A model generated the notes under the pieces. That model ran no database searches. It was not told the origin of the DNA and worked only from the letters and a program-made list of their open reading frames with translations. The position numbers and the translations under genes are program-made. Shown here piece by piece: positions 43,770 through 51,838 of a stretch of DNA of 64,000 nucleotides. How positions within the stretch are numbered: position 1 is the stretch's first letter; every line of letters begins with the position of its first letter. The stretch comes from Hwanghaeella grinnelliae (GTDB taxonomy: Bacteria > Pseudomonadota > Alphaproteobacteria > UBA8366 > Aestuariispiraceae), in the NCBI RefSeq assembly GCF_004005845.1, contig NZ_SADE01000004.1, positions 124,001-188,000 on the forward strand. The letters are read 5' to 3'.

Positions 43770-44585
43770 TTATGCGGTCTTTTCCGCCTCGCGCAATGTT
43801 TTTGCGAAGGCATTCTGGATGCCCGAATTGCTGGCGACAACCACGGGACTGGTCAGTTTGAAGTCCCGGCCTTGCAGGTCGGTAACGAATCCACCGGCTT
43901 CCTTGACGATAATCCAGCCCGCCGCGACGTCCCAGGGCTTCAGGCCCTGTTCCCAAAAGCCTTCATACCGGCCGGCCGCGACATAGGTCATATCCAGCGA
44001 TGCCACGCCCCAACGGCGGACACCGGCGGAGCAGCCCATGATGCCGTGCAGGCGGCGAATAAAGGTCGCGTGGCCCTTGGGCCCGTCGCCGATCCCCAAA
44101 TGCGGGATGCCGGTGGCGAAAACACTGTCCGCCAATTTGGTGCGGCCGGATACCCGCAGGCGTTTGTCGCGCAAAAAGGCACCCTGTCCTTTTTCGGCCC
44201 AGAACATTTCGTCCTTGATCGGGTCGTAGACGACGCCCGTTGTGACTTCACCGTTCTGTTCCAGCGCGATGGAAACCGCCCAATGGGGCATGCCGTGCAG
44301 GAAGTTCGTTGTGCCATCCAGCGGATCGATGATGAAACGCTTTTCCGGGTCTTCGCCGACGATCTCGCCGCTTTCTTCCATCAGGAAGCCATAGTCGGGG
44401 CGGGCCTTCTGCAACTCGCGCCGGATAATGTCTTCCGCTTTCTGGTCGGCGGTGCTGACGAAATCCGCCGGGCCCTTGCGGGACACCTGAAGCTGTTCGA
44501 CTTCGCCGAAATCACGCACCAGCGCGCGGCCGGCCTTTTCGGCGGCGCGCATCATTACGTTCAGGTTGGCGGACCGGATCGCCAT
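43770..44585 (-). CDS. suhB: Inositol monophosphatase family protein (SuhB-like)
   Basis: A 271-residue magnesium-dependent phosphatase. Metal and substrate motifs are EESGEI, FIIDPLDGTTNFLHGMPHWAVSIAL and KPWDVAAGWIIVKEAGG, as in IMPase and SuhB. In many proteobacteria SuhB also takes part in rRNA antitermination; the sequence cannot show this. The start MAIRSANLNVMM is set by homology. It follows efp on the same strand after 116 bases. Confidence 0.92.
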   Translation of the reverse strand: MAIRSANLNVMMRAAEKAGRALVRDFGEVEQLQVSRKGPADFVSTADQKAEDIIRRELQKARPDYGFLMEESGEIVGEDPEKRFIIDPLDGTTNFLHGMPHWAVSIALEQNGEVTTGVVYDPIKDEMFWAEKGQGAFLRDKRLRVSGRTKLADSVFATGIPHLGIGDGPKGHATFIRRLHGIMGCSAGVRRWGVASLDMTYVAAGRYEGFWEQGLKPWDVAAGWIIVKEAGGFVTDLQGRDFKLTSPVVVASNSGIQNAFAKTLREAEKTA

Positions 44586-44701
44586 GGCGAAATTCCTTGC
44601 TTCTAAATTGTCGCGGTTGGAACCGCGTTTCGATCGAAGGTGCAGGCCGATAGGGAGGGCCGCCTGGGAAGCCGCAGAACCCAATGGCGGCCTGCGTCAC
44701 A

Positions 44702-45268
44702 TTAATCCTTGGCGCGTTCCGAATAGGCACCATCGGCCGTGTGAACCACGATGCGGGTGCCGGTTTCGATATGCGGCGGCACCAAAACGCGCTCACCATT
44801 CTCCAGAACCGCCGGCTTGTAGGACGAAGACTGGGTTTGTCCCTTCACCACCGGGTCCGCTTCGGTCACCGTCATGACGACGGTCTTTGGCAGCGTGACC
44901 GAGATCGGCGCACCTTCATGCGTCTGGATGGCGCAGATCATGCCTTCTTGAAGATAGGCCTTCGGAGAGCCGATCAAGTCGCCCGCGACTTCGATCTGCT
45001 CGAAGGTTTCGTTGTTCATGAAGGTGTAGACCCCGTCGGTTTCGAACAGGTACTGATAATCCGTTTCGAACAGGTCCGCGCGTTCGATGCTCTCCTGGGT
45101 CCGGAAACGCAGGTTCGTCTTGGTGCCCATCAGCGGATCACGCGCTTCGATCTGTGCGACGGAGGCGCCTTTACCCGGCTGGTTGATCTCGTTCTTCACC
45201 ACGACCAGCAATTTTCCTTCATGCATGAAGGCGTTGCCGGCTCGCAGATTGATGGCAGTGTCTTTCAT
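44702..45268 (-). CDS. efp: Translation elongation factor P
   Basis: A 188-residue EF-P that relieves ribosome stalling on polyproline. The three beta-barrel domains are in order; the modified lysine is Lys33 in the loop NQPGKGASVAQ, and the C-terminal signature VLENGERVLVPPHIETGTRIVV is intact. It is divergent from epmA, the gene for the enzyme that attaches beta-lysine to that lysine. EF-P would matter for this genome's Pro-rich proteins, such as the OmpA-family protein 1.2 kb away. Confidence 0.96.
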   Translation of the reverse strand: MKDTAINLRAGNAFMHEGKLLVVVKNEINQPGKGASVAQIEARDPLMGTKTNLRFRTQESIERADLFETDYQYLFETDGVYTFMNNETFEQIEVAGDLIGSPKAYLQEGMICAIQTHEGAPISVTLPKTVVMTVTEADPVVKGQTQSSSYKPAVLENGERVLVPPHIETGTRIVVHTADGAYSERAKD

Positions 45269-45438
45269 CGCGCTTGCGTCCCAGAGTCTGCTATGAATCT
45301 ATATGTCACAGTTGCCGCCGCCGGATCGTCATTTCCTGGAAACGAAGGGGATCAGGCGAATTGCGGCGCTTTCCTATCACCGGGGCCCCCGGCAGGCAAC
45401 TGTACCCGGAACAATACCGACGAACAGGCCGACAGATC

Positions 45439-46509
45439 ATGACCAGTAAGGCGGGCAGGGACAGGTGGTGGTCGCGGGACGCGATGGCAGCACGAATGCC
45501 CAATCTGCGACGCCGCGCGCATGTCCGAAATGCAACAAGGCGTTTCTTCGACAATGCCGGCTTCACGGAAGTTGAAACCCCCGCGCTGCAGGTCAGTCCC
45601 GGGTTGGAGCCGCATCTGGCGGCTTTCGAAACCATCATGTTGCCGCCTGGGCGGGGCGGCGGGCCGTCGCTGAAACGCTATCTGCATACCAGTCCGGAAT
45701 TCGCCATGAAAAAGCTGCTGGCGGGTGGGATGGAGAAAATCTGGCAACTCACACCGGTCTTCCGGAACGCAGAGGGGGCAAGCACCCATCAGCCGGAATT
45801 CAAGATGATCGAATGGTACCGCGCCGGTGAGGACTATCGGGTATTGATGCAGGATTGCGTCGACCTGCTGCGTGCTTGTGTTCCGGAAGGGGAGTCCTAC
45901 AGGTTTCGGGGCAAGCAAAGCGTCCCGCATGGCGATTGGCAGGTGGTGACAGTGGATGACGCCTTCGACCTGTATTGTGGGATCGACTTACCGAAAACCC
46001 GGGAAGGGGCCGCGACAGGGTCCATGCCCGAACCGGGCGGATTGGCGCAGGACGCTGTTCGGATCGGTGTCCGCACGGCGGAGGGCGATACATGGGACGA
46101 CATATTCTTTCGCATATTCGCCGAAAAGATCGAACCGGCATTGGGCCATCCGGCGCCGACGATCCTGACCGATTACCCGGTTCATATGGCTGCGCTGTCT
46201 CGGCCTAAGCCGGAAGACCCCTCCCTGGCGGAGCGGTTCGAGGTCTATGTCTGTGGGTTGGAACTGGCCAATGCCTTCGGCGAACTGACGGATGCGGCGG
46301 AACAGCGCCGCCGGTTCGAGGCGGATATGGACCTGAAACAGGAGCTCTACGGCGAACGCTATCCGATCGACGATGATTTCCTGGATGCCGTCGCGCAGAT
46401 GCCGCCGGCCAGCGGAATCGCGCTTGGCTTCGACCGATTGGTTATGCTGGCCTGCGGCGCGGATGATATCAAAGACGTCCTATGGGCGCCGGTTGATCAG
46501 GACAGTTAG
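45439..46509 (+). CDS. epmA: EF-P lysine lysyltransferase EpmA (GenX/PoxA)
   Basis: A 356-residue class II lysyl-tRNA-synthetase-like enzyme without the anticodon-binding domain. Motif 2 is in KIWQLTPVFRNAEG and the following THQPEFKMIEWY, and motif 3 is ASGIALGFDRLVMLA. It activates (R)-beta-lysine and attaches it to EF-P. Divergent pairing with efp supports the call. The beta-lysine-making aminomutase EpmB is not in the window. The ATG at 45439 is used; the frame is open upstream but nothing there looks conserved. Confidence 0.93.
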   Translation: MTSKAGRDRWWSRDAMAARMPNLRRRAHVRNATRRFFDNAGFTEVETPALQVSPGLEPHLAAFETIMLPPGRGGGPSLKRYLHTSPEFAMKKLLAGGMEKIWQLTPVFRNAEGASTHQPEFKMIEWYRAGEDYRVLMQDCVDLLRACVPEGESYRFRGKQSVPHGDWQVVTVDDAFDLYCGIDLPKTREGAATGSMPEPGGLAQDAVRIGVRTAEGDTWDDIFFRIFAEKIEPALGHPAPTILTDYPVHMAALSRPKPEDPSLAERFEVYVCGLELANAFGELTDAAEQRRRFEADMDLKQELYGERYPIDDDFLDAVAQMPPASGIALGFDRLVMLACGADDIKDVLWAPVDQDS

Positions 46510-46541
46510 AGAATAGCGCGGAAAACGACAGGACAGAATCC

Positions 46542-46892
46542 ATGGATATCTATCACGTCTGGTGCAACCTGAAACCCGGGGTCGACGATACGGAATTCGC
46601 CGATTCCGCCCATGCTTATCTACAGCATTTGTGTGAAGAGGGGTCGCTGGCCAATTATCGGCTGACCCGACGCAAACTCGGGCTCGGTCATCCCAATTTG
46701 CCGGAATGGAACATCCTGCTGGAATTCGAGGATATGACCCAGATGGATCAGGCCTTCTCCAGCGTCGCCAGCCGGGCCGATCCCGTGGAAAGCTTTCACT
46801 ACGCGGTCAATTCCAAGGTTCAGGACGTCTTCTTCGCCCTCTATCGCGACTTTCCCGATGCATTTCGGGAACGCGGCGAGGAACGCTTCTAG
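46542..46892 (+). CDS. Small conserved protein (DUF6614-like)
   Basis: A 116-residue soluble protein with a ferredoxin-like strand-helix pattern: MDIYHVWCNLKPGVDDTEFA at the start, then YRLTRRKLGLG, WNILLEFEDM, and a C-terminal VQDVFFALYRDFPD. I associate it with an alphaproteobacterial family of unknown function (DUF6614), with moderate confidence. It follows epmA by 32 bases and its stop overlaps that of the convergent allA. Confidence 0.7.
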   Translation: MDIYHVWCNLKPGVDDTEFADSAHAYLQHLCEEGSLANYRLTRRKLGLGHPNLPEWNILLEFEDMTQMDQAFSSVASRADPVESFHYAVNSKVQDVFFALYRDFPDAFRERGEERF

Positions 46893-47377
46893 CCGCTCAC
46901 CATCACCGGCGTGTCATAGGTAAATTCCTGAAGATTATTGCCCGACCCGATCCGGTCGATGACGGCGAAGACGGCGTCGTCGCGCAGGGCGATCAAGGGC
47001 GCGTGCCAGGTGTTCGGCAGATAGCTCACACCCTGCCGCGGCGCGGTCTTGAATGCGTGTAGCATGCCGGGTTTGCCGCCGTCGTCCTCGGCCACAACGA
47101 CGATAAACGGGTCCTCGGACATTGGGATGAAGGCTTGCGCACCCAGCGGGTGGCGTTCCATCACGGTCAGAGCATAGGGGATTTCGACGGCGCGCGTCCG
47201 GAACAGGCTTATGCCGGCCCGGCCGGTGCCGACGTCCAGCCGAACCTTGTCATGGTGGCGCCCGCAGCGGCCTTCATTAATGATCATGTCCGGTTCGCCT
47301 TCGGCATCGAAGACATCGCCAAAGGGGCGGAAACGATCCGCGTCGATGGGTTCGGGTTTCAGGATTGTTTCGACCAT
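46889..47377 (-). CDS. allA: Ureidoglycolate lyase
   Basis: A 162-residue cupin enzyme that splits (S)-ureidoglycolate to glyoxylate and urea, the last step of allantoin breakdown. FRPFGDVFDAEGEP, MERHPLGAQAFIPMSEDPFIVVVA and the metal or active region PNTWHAPLIAL are typical of AllA. The ATG at 47377 is chosen over a TTG two codons upstream. It directly follows allE, the gene for the preceding ureide enzyme, on the same strand. Confidence 0.93.
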   Translation of the reverse strand: MVETILKPEPIDADRFRPFGDVFDAEGEPDMIINEGRCGRHHDKVRLDVGTGRAGISLFRTRAVEIPYALTVMERHPLGAQAFIPMSEDPFIVVVAEDDGGKPGMLHAFKTAPRQGVSYLPNTWHAPLIALRDDAVFAVIDRIGSGNNLQEFTYDTPVMVSG

Positions 47378-47379
47378 GA

Positions 47380-48204
47380 TCAAAGCTTCAGCGGCATATG
47401 GCGGTTGACGTTCTTATAAAGCAGGTAGCGGAACGGGCCGGGGCCACGGGCATAACACGATTGCGGGCAGAAGGCGCGCAGCCACATGAAATCGCCCGCT
47501 TCCACTTCGACCCAATCCTGGTTCAATTCATATACACCGCCGCCTTCCAGCACATACAGGCCATGCTCGTTCACATGGGTTTCCTCAAACGGAATCACTG
47601 TGCCTGGCATGAAGGTCACGACATTCACGTTCATATCGTAGCGAATATCGGTCGGATCGATGAAACGGGTCGTCATCCAACCCTCGTGCCCCGGGGGCAT
47701 CGGCGAGGGATCTTTTTCGCGGTCGTTGCCGGTCACGAAATCCGGCGCGTCCAATCCGTCCACCCATTCATAGGCCTTGCGGATCCAATGGAAGCATAGC
47801 GGCGCGTCGCCCACATTCTTCAAAGACCAATCGGCGGTGCAGGGAATATAGGCAAACCCCCCGGTGGTCAGGTGATGTTCCGTCCCGTCTACCGTCAACA
47901 CCATGTCGCCGGTGGTAATGAAAAGCGCGTGTTGCGTGCCTTTCTCCGTCTCCGGCCGGTCGCTGCCGCCGCCGGGCATCACTTCCATTATGTATTGGGA
48001 GAATGACTCTGCGAAACCGGTCATCGGGCGCGCGATGATCCAGGCTCGCGTTCCGGACCAGAACGGAAGCTGGCTGGTGACGATATCAGTCATCACGCCT
48101 TTTGGAATAAACGCATAGGCGTTTTTGAAAACAGCTTGGCCGGTAAGCTTCTTGGTCTGATCGGGCATGCCGCCGCTCAAGGCGTAGTAGGACCGTTCTG
48201 TCAC
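47380..48204 (-). CDS. allE: (S)-ureidoglycine aminohydrolase
   Basis: A 274-residue bicupin enzyme converting (S)-ureidoglycine to (S)-ureidoglycolate with release of ammonia, using manganese. The motif PGTVIPFEETHVNEHGLYVLEGGGVYEL holds the metal ligands of the second cupin (Glu, His, His) and is highly characteristic; the first cupin contains MEVMPGGGSDRPE. Its product is the substrate of the adjacent allA. The upstream genes for allantoinase and allantoate hydrolysis are not in the window. Confidence 0.94.
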   Translation of the reverse strand: MTERSYYALSGGMPDQTKKLTGQAVFKNAYAFIPKGVMTDIVTSQLPFWSGTRAWIIARPMTGFAESFSQYIMEVMPGGGSDRPETEKGTQHALFITTGDMVLTVDGTEHHLTTGGFAYIPCTADWSLKNVGDAPLCFHWIRKAYEWVDGLDAPDFVTGNDREKDPSPMPPGHEGWMTTRFIDPTDIRYDMNVNVVTFMPGTVIPFEETHVNEHGLYVLEGGGVYELNQDWVEVEAGDFMWLRAFCPQSCYARGPGPFRYLLYKNVNRHMPLKL

Positions 48205-48259
48205 GAATTCTGTGCTCCTGTCTTTGTATCCCTCGCACGGCGCACGCGCTTGGCGGGAA

Positions 48260-49156
48260 TTATTCCATCTCGTCTATCACGTCGTGCAAATGCTCAATCG
48301 ATTGCAGGTGTTTTCGCCCCGTCTCGCCCATCTTTTCCACAACGGCGACGCTGAGAAGGTGGAAAAGCGATAGGACCGCGCCATACCGGTCAAAGGGTTC
48401 CGAGCCGCGAACCGAGCAGGGAATTGTCCAAGTGGCGGACGATAACGCGCCGGCCGTCCGGTCAGTCACGTATAGTATCTTTGCCTGCTGCTTGTTGGCT
48501 GCGGCAATGACTTTCTCCACCTGTGGAACGCGCCGCCGCATGCCGACGCAGATTAATAAGTCATCCTTTCCCAGCATCGCGATGTCCTCGGCCAAGGTCA
48601 TCCCGGCAGTGGGGAGGAGGGAAACATCCTTGCGCACCTGAACGATTTGCCAATGCAAATAAGCCGCCAGGAAATAGCTGTTTCGCCAACCGACGCAGAC
48701 GACGCGATCGGCTGTGCAGATAGTATCTACGATCAAACGGAAGCTATCGGGCGACAAGGATTGCAGCGTTGTTGTAATGTTTTGGACATCCTGGTCGATA
48801 TGGAACTGAACGCGGCCGGCGAAGTCCTTGGGTTGATGCGACTTCTGCATCAGGTAGAGCGGCGAGCCCCAGGTCTGGGCATCGCGTGCAGCGCGGCGCG
48901 CCTCGTCATAGTTCGAAAAACCAAGCCGCTTGATCAGGCGCGTGACCGCCGCCTTGGACCCATTGGAAAGTTCGGCCAGTTCCGTTGCGGTATAGGCGGC
49001 GACTTCCCCGGGGAATTCTAGAATGAAATCGGCGATTCGGCGTTCGCTGACAGGCAAGGAAGCATATTGCGCGCGAACCGCCTTTTCCAAAGCGGTATGC
49101 GTGGCGGCGTCGTTCGCATCATGCGGTGCTTGCGGATGTTTTGTTTTTTTTGTCAT
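48260..49156 (-). CDS. MurR/RpiR family transcriptional regulator
   Basis: A 298-residue regulator. The N-terminal helix-turn-helix of the RpiR type is at about 25-100 (SLPVSERRIADFILEFPGEVAAYTATELAELSNGSKAAVTRLIKRLGF), and a SIS domain at about 130-275 (DRVVCVGWRNSYFLAAYLHW) would bind a phosphosugar or other small ligand. It follows the ureide genes' orientation and is divergent from an ABC importer; a 16-base palindrome lies between. It is likely the local regulator of both. RpiR members near purine or ureide genes are known in other proteobacteria. Confidence 0.9.
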   Translation of the reverse strand: MTKKTKHPQAPHDANDAATHTALEKAVRAQYASLPVSERRIADFILEFPGEVAAYTATELAELSNGSKAAVTRLIKRLGFSNYDEARRAARDAQTWGSPLYLMQKSHQPKDFAGRVQFHIDQDVQNITTTLQSLSPDSFRLIVDTICTADRVVCVGWRNSYFLAAYLHWQIVQVRKDVSLLPTAGMTLAEDIAMLGKDDLLICVGMRRRVPQVEKVIAAANKQQAKILYVTDRTAGALSSATWTIPCSVRGSEPFDRYGAVLSLFHLLSVAVVEKMGETGRKHLQSIEHLHDVIDEME

Positions 49157-49238
49157 GCGTCCGAGCTTTTCAAACCTTCCTAGCCTTCCGGTTTCGCGTT
49201 CGGCAACACTGATATCATTTTTTTAATTGTTGACGCAC

Positions 49239-49254
49239 TGAAAAAATTTTTTCA
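49239..49254. promoter_or_regulatory. Perfect 16-base palindrome, probable RpiR operator
   Basis: TGAAAAAATTTTTTCA is an exact palindrome in the intergenic region between the RpiR gene (83 bases away) and the ABC importer (67 bases away). The TGAAA-TTTCA outer form resembles operators reported for RpiR-family proteins. Confidence 0.6.
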
Positions 49255-49320
49255 ATCTTCAATATCGCATGTTGCACCGCACCCGGCTTTGAGTCGGGCT
49301 GGGCGGTGGACCGGGGGCTC

Positions 49321-50001
49321 ATGATGTTTGATCTGCGGTTTTTCGAAATCTATCGCAACGCTGACTTCCTGTGGCGGTTGGCAGAAGGTGCCTATCTCAG
49401 CATCACACTATCGGTCGCGGCCGCGCTGGTCGGATTGCTGGCCGCTTCATTGCTCGCCGTTTCCCGTTATGCGCAAATCCCGGTCCTGAAACATGTTGCG
49501 GCTGCATATGTGGAGGTTATCCGGAACACGCCGCTGATAGTGCAGCTATTCTTCGTAGCCTTCGGCCTGCCGCTGTTGCTTGGCTATCAATGGCCGTTCT
49601 GGGCCCATGCGGCGCTGGGGCTGACCTTGAATTTCTCCGCGTATTTCGCCGAGATCCTGCGTTCCGGCTTGGTGGCGATCCCAAAGGGGCAGATTGAGGC
49701 TGCGACGGCGCTTGGCCTGAAGCCGCATTTGCGTTTCATCAAGGTTATTTTCCCGCAGGTCTTCGCGAATGTGTATCCGTCGCTGACCAGCCAATTCATC
49801 TTTCTGTTCCTGACCACGGGTGTGATTTCCGAAATCGGGGTCGAGGATCTGACCCATGCGGGCGTCTTCATAGACAGTCGAACTTTCCGGTCCTTCGAAG
49901 TCTTCATCACCCTGACCGTCGCCTATGTCCTGATCGCGATGTTCTTCAAGGGCTGCATGTTGGTCATCGATCGGCACTATTTTGCATGGAAGGCGCGATG
50001 A
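49321..50001 (+). CDS. Polar amino acid ABC transporter permease (first subunit)
   Basis: A 226-residue HisM/GlnP-type permease with about five membrane helices. The EAA loop that contacts the ATPase is EAATALGLKPHLRFIKVIFPQ. VEVIRNTPLIVQLFFVAFGLP is the typical amino-acid-permease motif. The start is the ATG at 49321 (a GTG at 49306 is possible) after a GGGGG. Its stop overlaps the second permease. It is the first gene of an importer operon divergent from RpiR. Confidence 0.92.
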   Translation: MMFDLRFFEIYRNADFLWRLAEGAYLSITLSVAAALVGLLAASLLAVSRYAQIPVLKHVAAAYVEVIRNTPLIVQLFFVAFGLPLLLGYQWPFWAHAALGLTLNFSAYFAEILRSGLVAIPKGQIEAATALGLKPHLRFIKVIFPQVFANVYPSLTSQFIFLFLTTGVISEIGVEDLTHAGVFIDSRTFRSFEVFITLTVAYVLIAMFFKGCMLVIDRHYFAWKAR

Positions 50002-50708
50002 TGAAGGAATTGTTCATCGACGTTTTGGGCAAGCCGTTCGGCATTGTGATCTTCCAGCTGTTGGAGGCGACGCAATACACGGTCTATCTGTCGCTGATTG
50101 CCTTCGTCGGCGGCGGCTTGATCGGGGCGGTGATCACGCTGGCACGGATCTCCGGCAAACCGGGCTGGCGGCGTTTCGCTTCCGGCTATATTTGGCTGTT
50201 TCAGTCGATACCGCTGCTGATGCTGCTCTTTCTTTCGGGACTCGGCGTTCCACGTCTGTTGGGACAGGACGTGAATCCCTGGGTATCGGCAATCGTCTCG
50301 CTGACGCTGTATTCCAGCGCCTATCTGTCCGAAGTCTGGCGCGGCGCGATCCAAGCCATTCCCCGTGGGCAATGGGAAGGGGGCTCGGCGCTCGGCATGC
50401 GTTTCCTGCCAATCCTTCGCGCCATCATCTTGCCGCAAGCCATCCGGCTCGCGCTTGCGCCAACCGTCGGTTTCAGCGTGCAGATCATCAAGGGAACCTC
50501 GCTCGCCTACATCATCGGGTTCCATGACCTGATGAACCTGGGCAAGCGCTGGGCGAACGCGCCCGTGGAGGGCACGGAACCCTTCGTCATCTATCCGTTG
50601 ATGGCGCTTATCTATTTCAGCCTGTGCTTTCCCTTGTCGCGGATCGCACTCGTCCTGGAACGACGGCTCGGCAGTTATTCGAAAGGGCCGCAAATCACCG
50701 CCGCATAA
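49998..50708 (+). CDS. Polar amino acid ABC transporter permease (second subunit)
   Basis: A 236-residue permease of the same family. SGYIWLFQSIPLLMLLFLSGL is the family motif in modified form, and the EAA-type loop is WEGGSALGMRFLPILRAIILPQA. The ATG overlaps the stop of the first permease, with GGAAGG upstream. The pair forms the membrane channel of a solute importer. Confidence 0.92.
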   Translation: MMKELFIDVLGKPFGIVIFQLLEATQYTVYLSLIAFVGGGLIGAVITLARISGKPGWRRFASGYIWLFQSIPLLMLLFLSGLGVPRLLGQDVNPWVSAIVSLTLYSSAYLSEVWRGAIQAIPRGQWEGGSALGMRFLPILRAIILPQAIRLALAPTVGFSVQIIKGTSLAYIIGFHDLMNLGKRWANAPVEGTEPFVIYPLMALIYFSLCFPLSRIALVLERRLGSYSKGPQITAA

Positions 50709-50743
50709 CAACCAGTTTAAAATCAATGAAACAGGAGTGCCTC

Positions 50744-51535
50744 ATGTTTGGATCTTTGAAGAAAACACTCGCTCTGGCCGCCGCCGCGGCCTCCTTCATG
50801 GCTGTTCAACCGGCCATGGCCGACCTGTCGGATGTCCTTTCTTCCGGCACGATCAAGATCGCCGTGCCGGAAAACTTCCCGCCCTTCGGCGCGTTGGGCG
50901 CCAGTGGCGAACACGAAGGCTATGACGTCGACGTCGCCAAATTGATTGCCGCGGATCTCGGCGTGGAACTTGAACTTGTGCCGGTGACCTCGAAACAGCG
51001 CATCCCGTTTCTGGAAACGGACCGGGTAGATCTTGTGATTTCCTCCATGGGGGCGAATCCGGGCCGGGCGAAGTCGATTTGGTTCTCCAGCGCCTATGCG
51101 CCGTTCTTCTCGGGCGCCTTTGCGGCCCCCGAAATGGACATTTCCTCGCCGGCCGATCTGTCCGGCAAGAAGATTGGTTTGACCGGTGGGTCGCTGGAAG
51201 ACCTGGAACTGACAAAAGTAGCACCGTCCGACGCGGAAATCATCCGCTTCGGCGACAATGCAGCGACGCTTGCCGCCTATGCCTCCGGGCAGGTGGATGT
51301 ACTGGTGACGGGCAGTGTCGTGGCCGCGGACTTTTCCGCGAACAACCCGGAAAAGAACATCCAAACCAAGTTCATCATCAAGGATTCGCCCTGCTTCATT
51401 GGCGTGAAGAAGGGCAGCTTCGATCTGTTGCAATGGGTCAACGTCTTTATTCTTCATAAGAAGTTGGGCGGCGAATTGAACGGTATGTCGCAGAAGTGGT
51501 TCGGCCAGGATCTGCCGCCGCTGCCGGCCCTGTAA
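50744..51535 (+). CDS. ABC transporter solute-binding protein, amino-acid type
   Basis: A 263-residue exported protein: a signal peptide (FGSLKKTLALAAAAASFMA, cleavage after PAMA about residue 27) followed by a type II periplasmic-binding fold with GTIKIAVPENFPPFGALG, the GYDVDVAKLIAADLG motif and DLVISSMGANPGRAKSI. The start at 50744 is supported by CAGGAG; a start at 50726 is less likely. It is the third gene of the importer operon; an ATP-binding subunit does not follow. The ligand is unknown, and the ureide genes nearby suggest a nitrogen compound. Confidence 0.92.
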   Translation: MFGSLKKTLALAAAAASFMAVQPAMADLSDVLSSGTIKIAVPENFPPFGALGASGEHEGYDVDVAKLIAADLGVELELVPVTSKQRIPFLETDRVDLVISSMGANPGRAKSIWFSSAYAPFFSGAFAAPEMDISSPADLSGKKIGLTGGSLEDLELTKVAPSDAEIIRFGDNAATLAAYASGQVDVLVTGSVVAADFSANNPEKNIQTKFIIKDSPCFIGVKKGSFDLLQWVNVFILHKKLGGELNGMSQKWFGQDLPPLPAL

Positions 51536-51838
51536 AACTGTCATCCAAATTAGGCGGAAGCTTCATTTCCGCCCGCGGGAACGCCGGTCCGGGTCCTCGG
51601 GCCGGCGTTTTCCTTATTTCAGCTCGAAATCGCCCTATTAAGTTTTGCGGTTGGGATCTGAGTGGTCATCTTTAAAAGTCATACCCCTTCCATTCTAGCC
51701 CCAAAGGATGCAAGCTAAGCCGTCGTCGCGGAACGCGGGAAGACTACGCGGTTACCTCGGCGGTATGCGGACGGCGAACAGGGAATTCGGAGCCGGCATC
51801 ACGTTTTCTACGGAGCCGGACGAAACGGGAAAAACTCA
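51536..51838. other. Intergenic region after the importer operon
   Basis: It contains a GGCGGAA/TTCCGCC hairpin near 51553-51573 and the terminator at 51590. From about 51613 to 51838 I see no gene, RNA or clear regulatory element; there is only a short purine-rich stretch before the lipoprotein start. Confidence 0.6.
51590..51612 (+). terminator. Terminator of the ABC importer operon
   Basis: Arms AACGCCGG (51590-51597) and CCGGCGTT (51602-51609) form an 8-bp stem with a 4-base apical loop, and a T-rich TTTCCTTATTT follows. It is about 55 bases after the solute-binding-protein stop. Confidence 0.8.
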
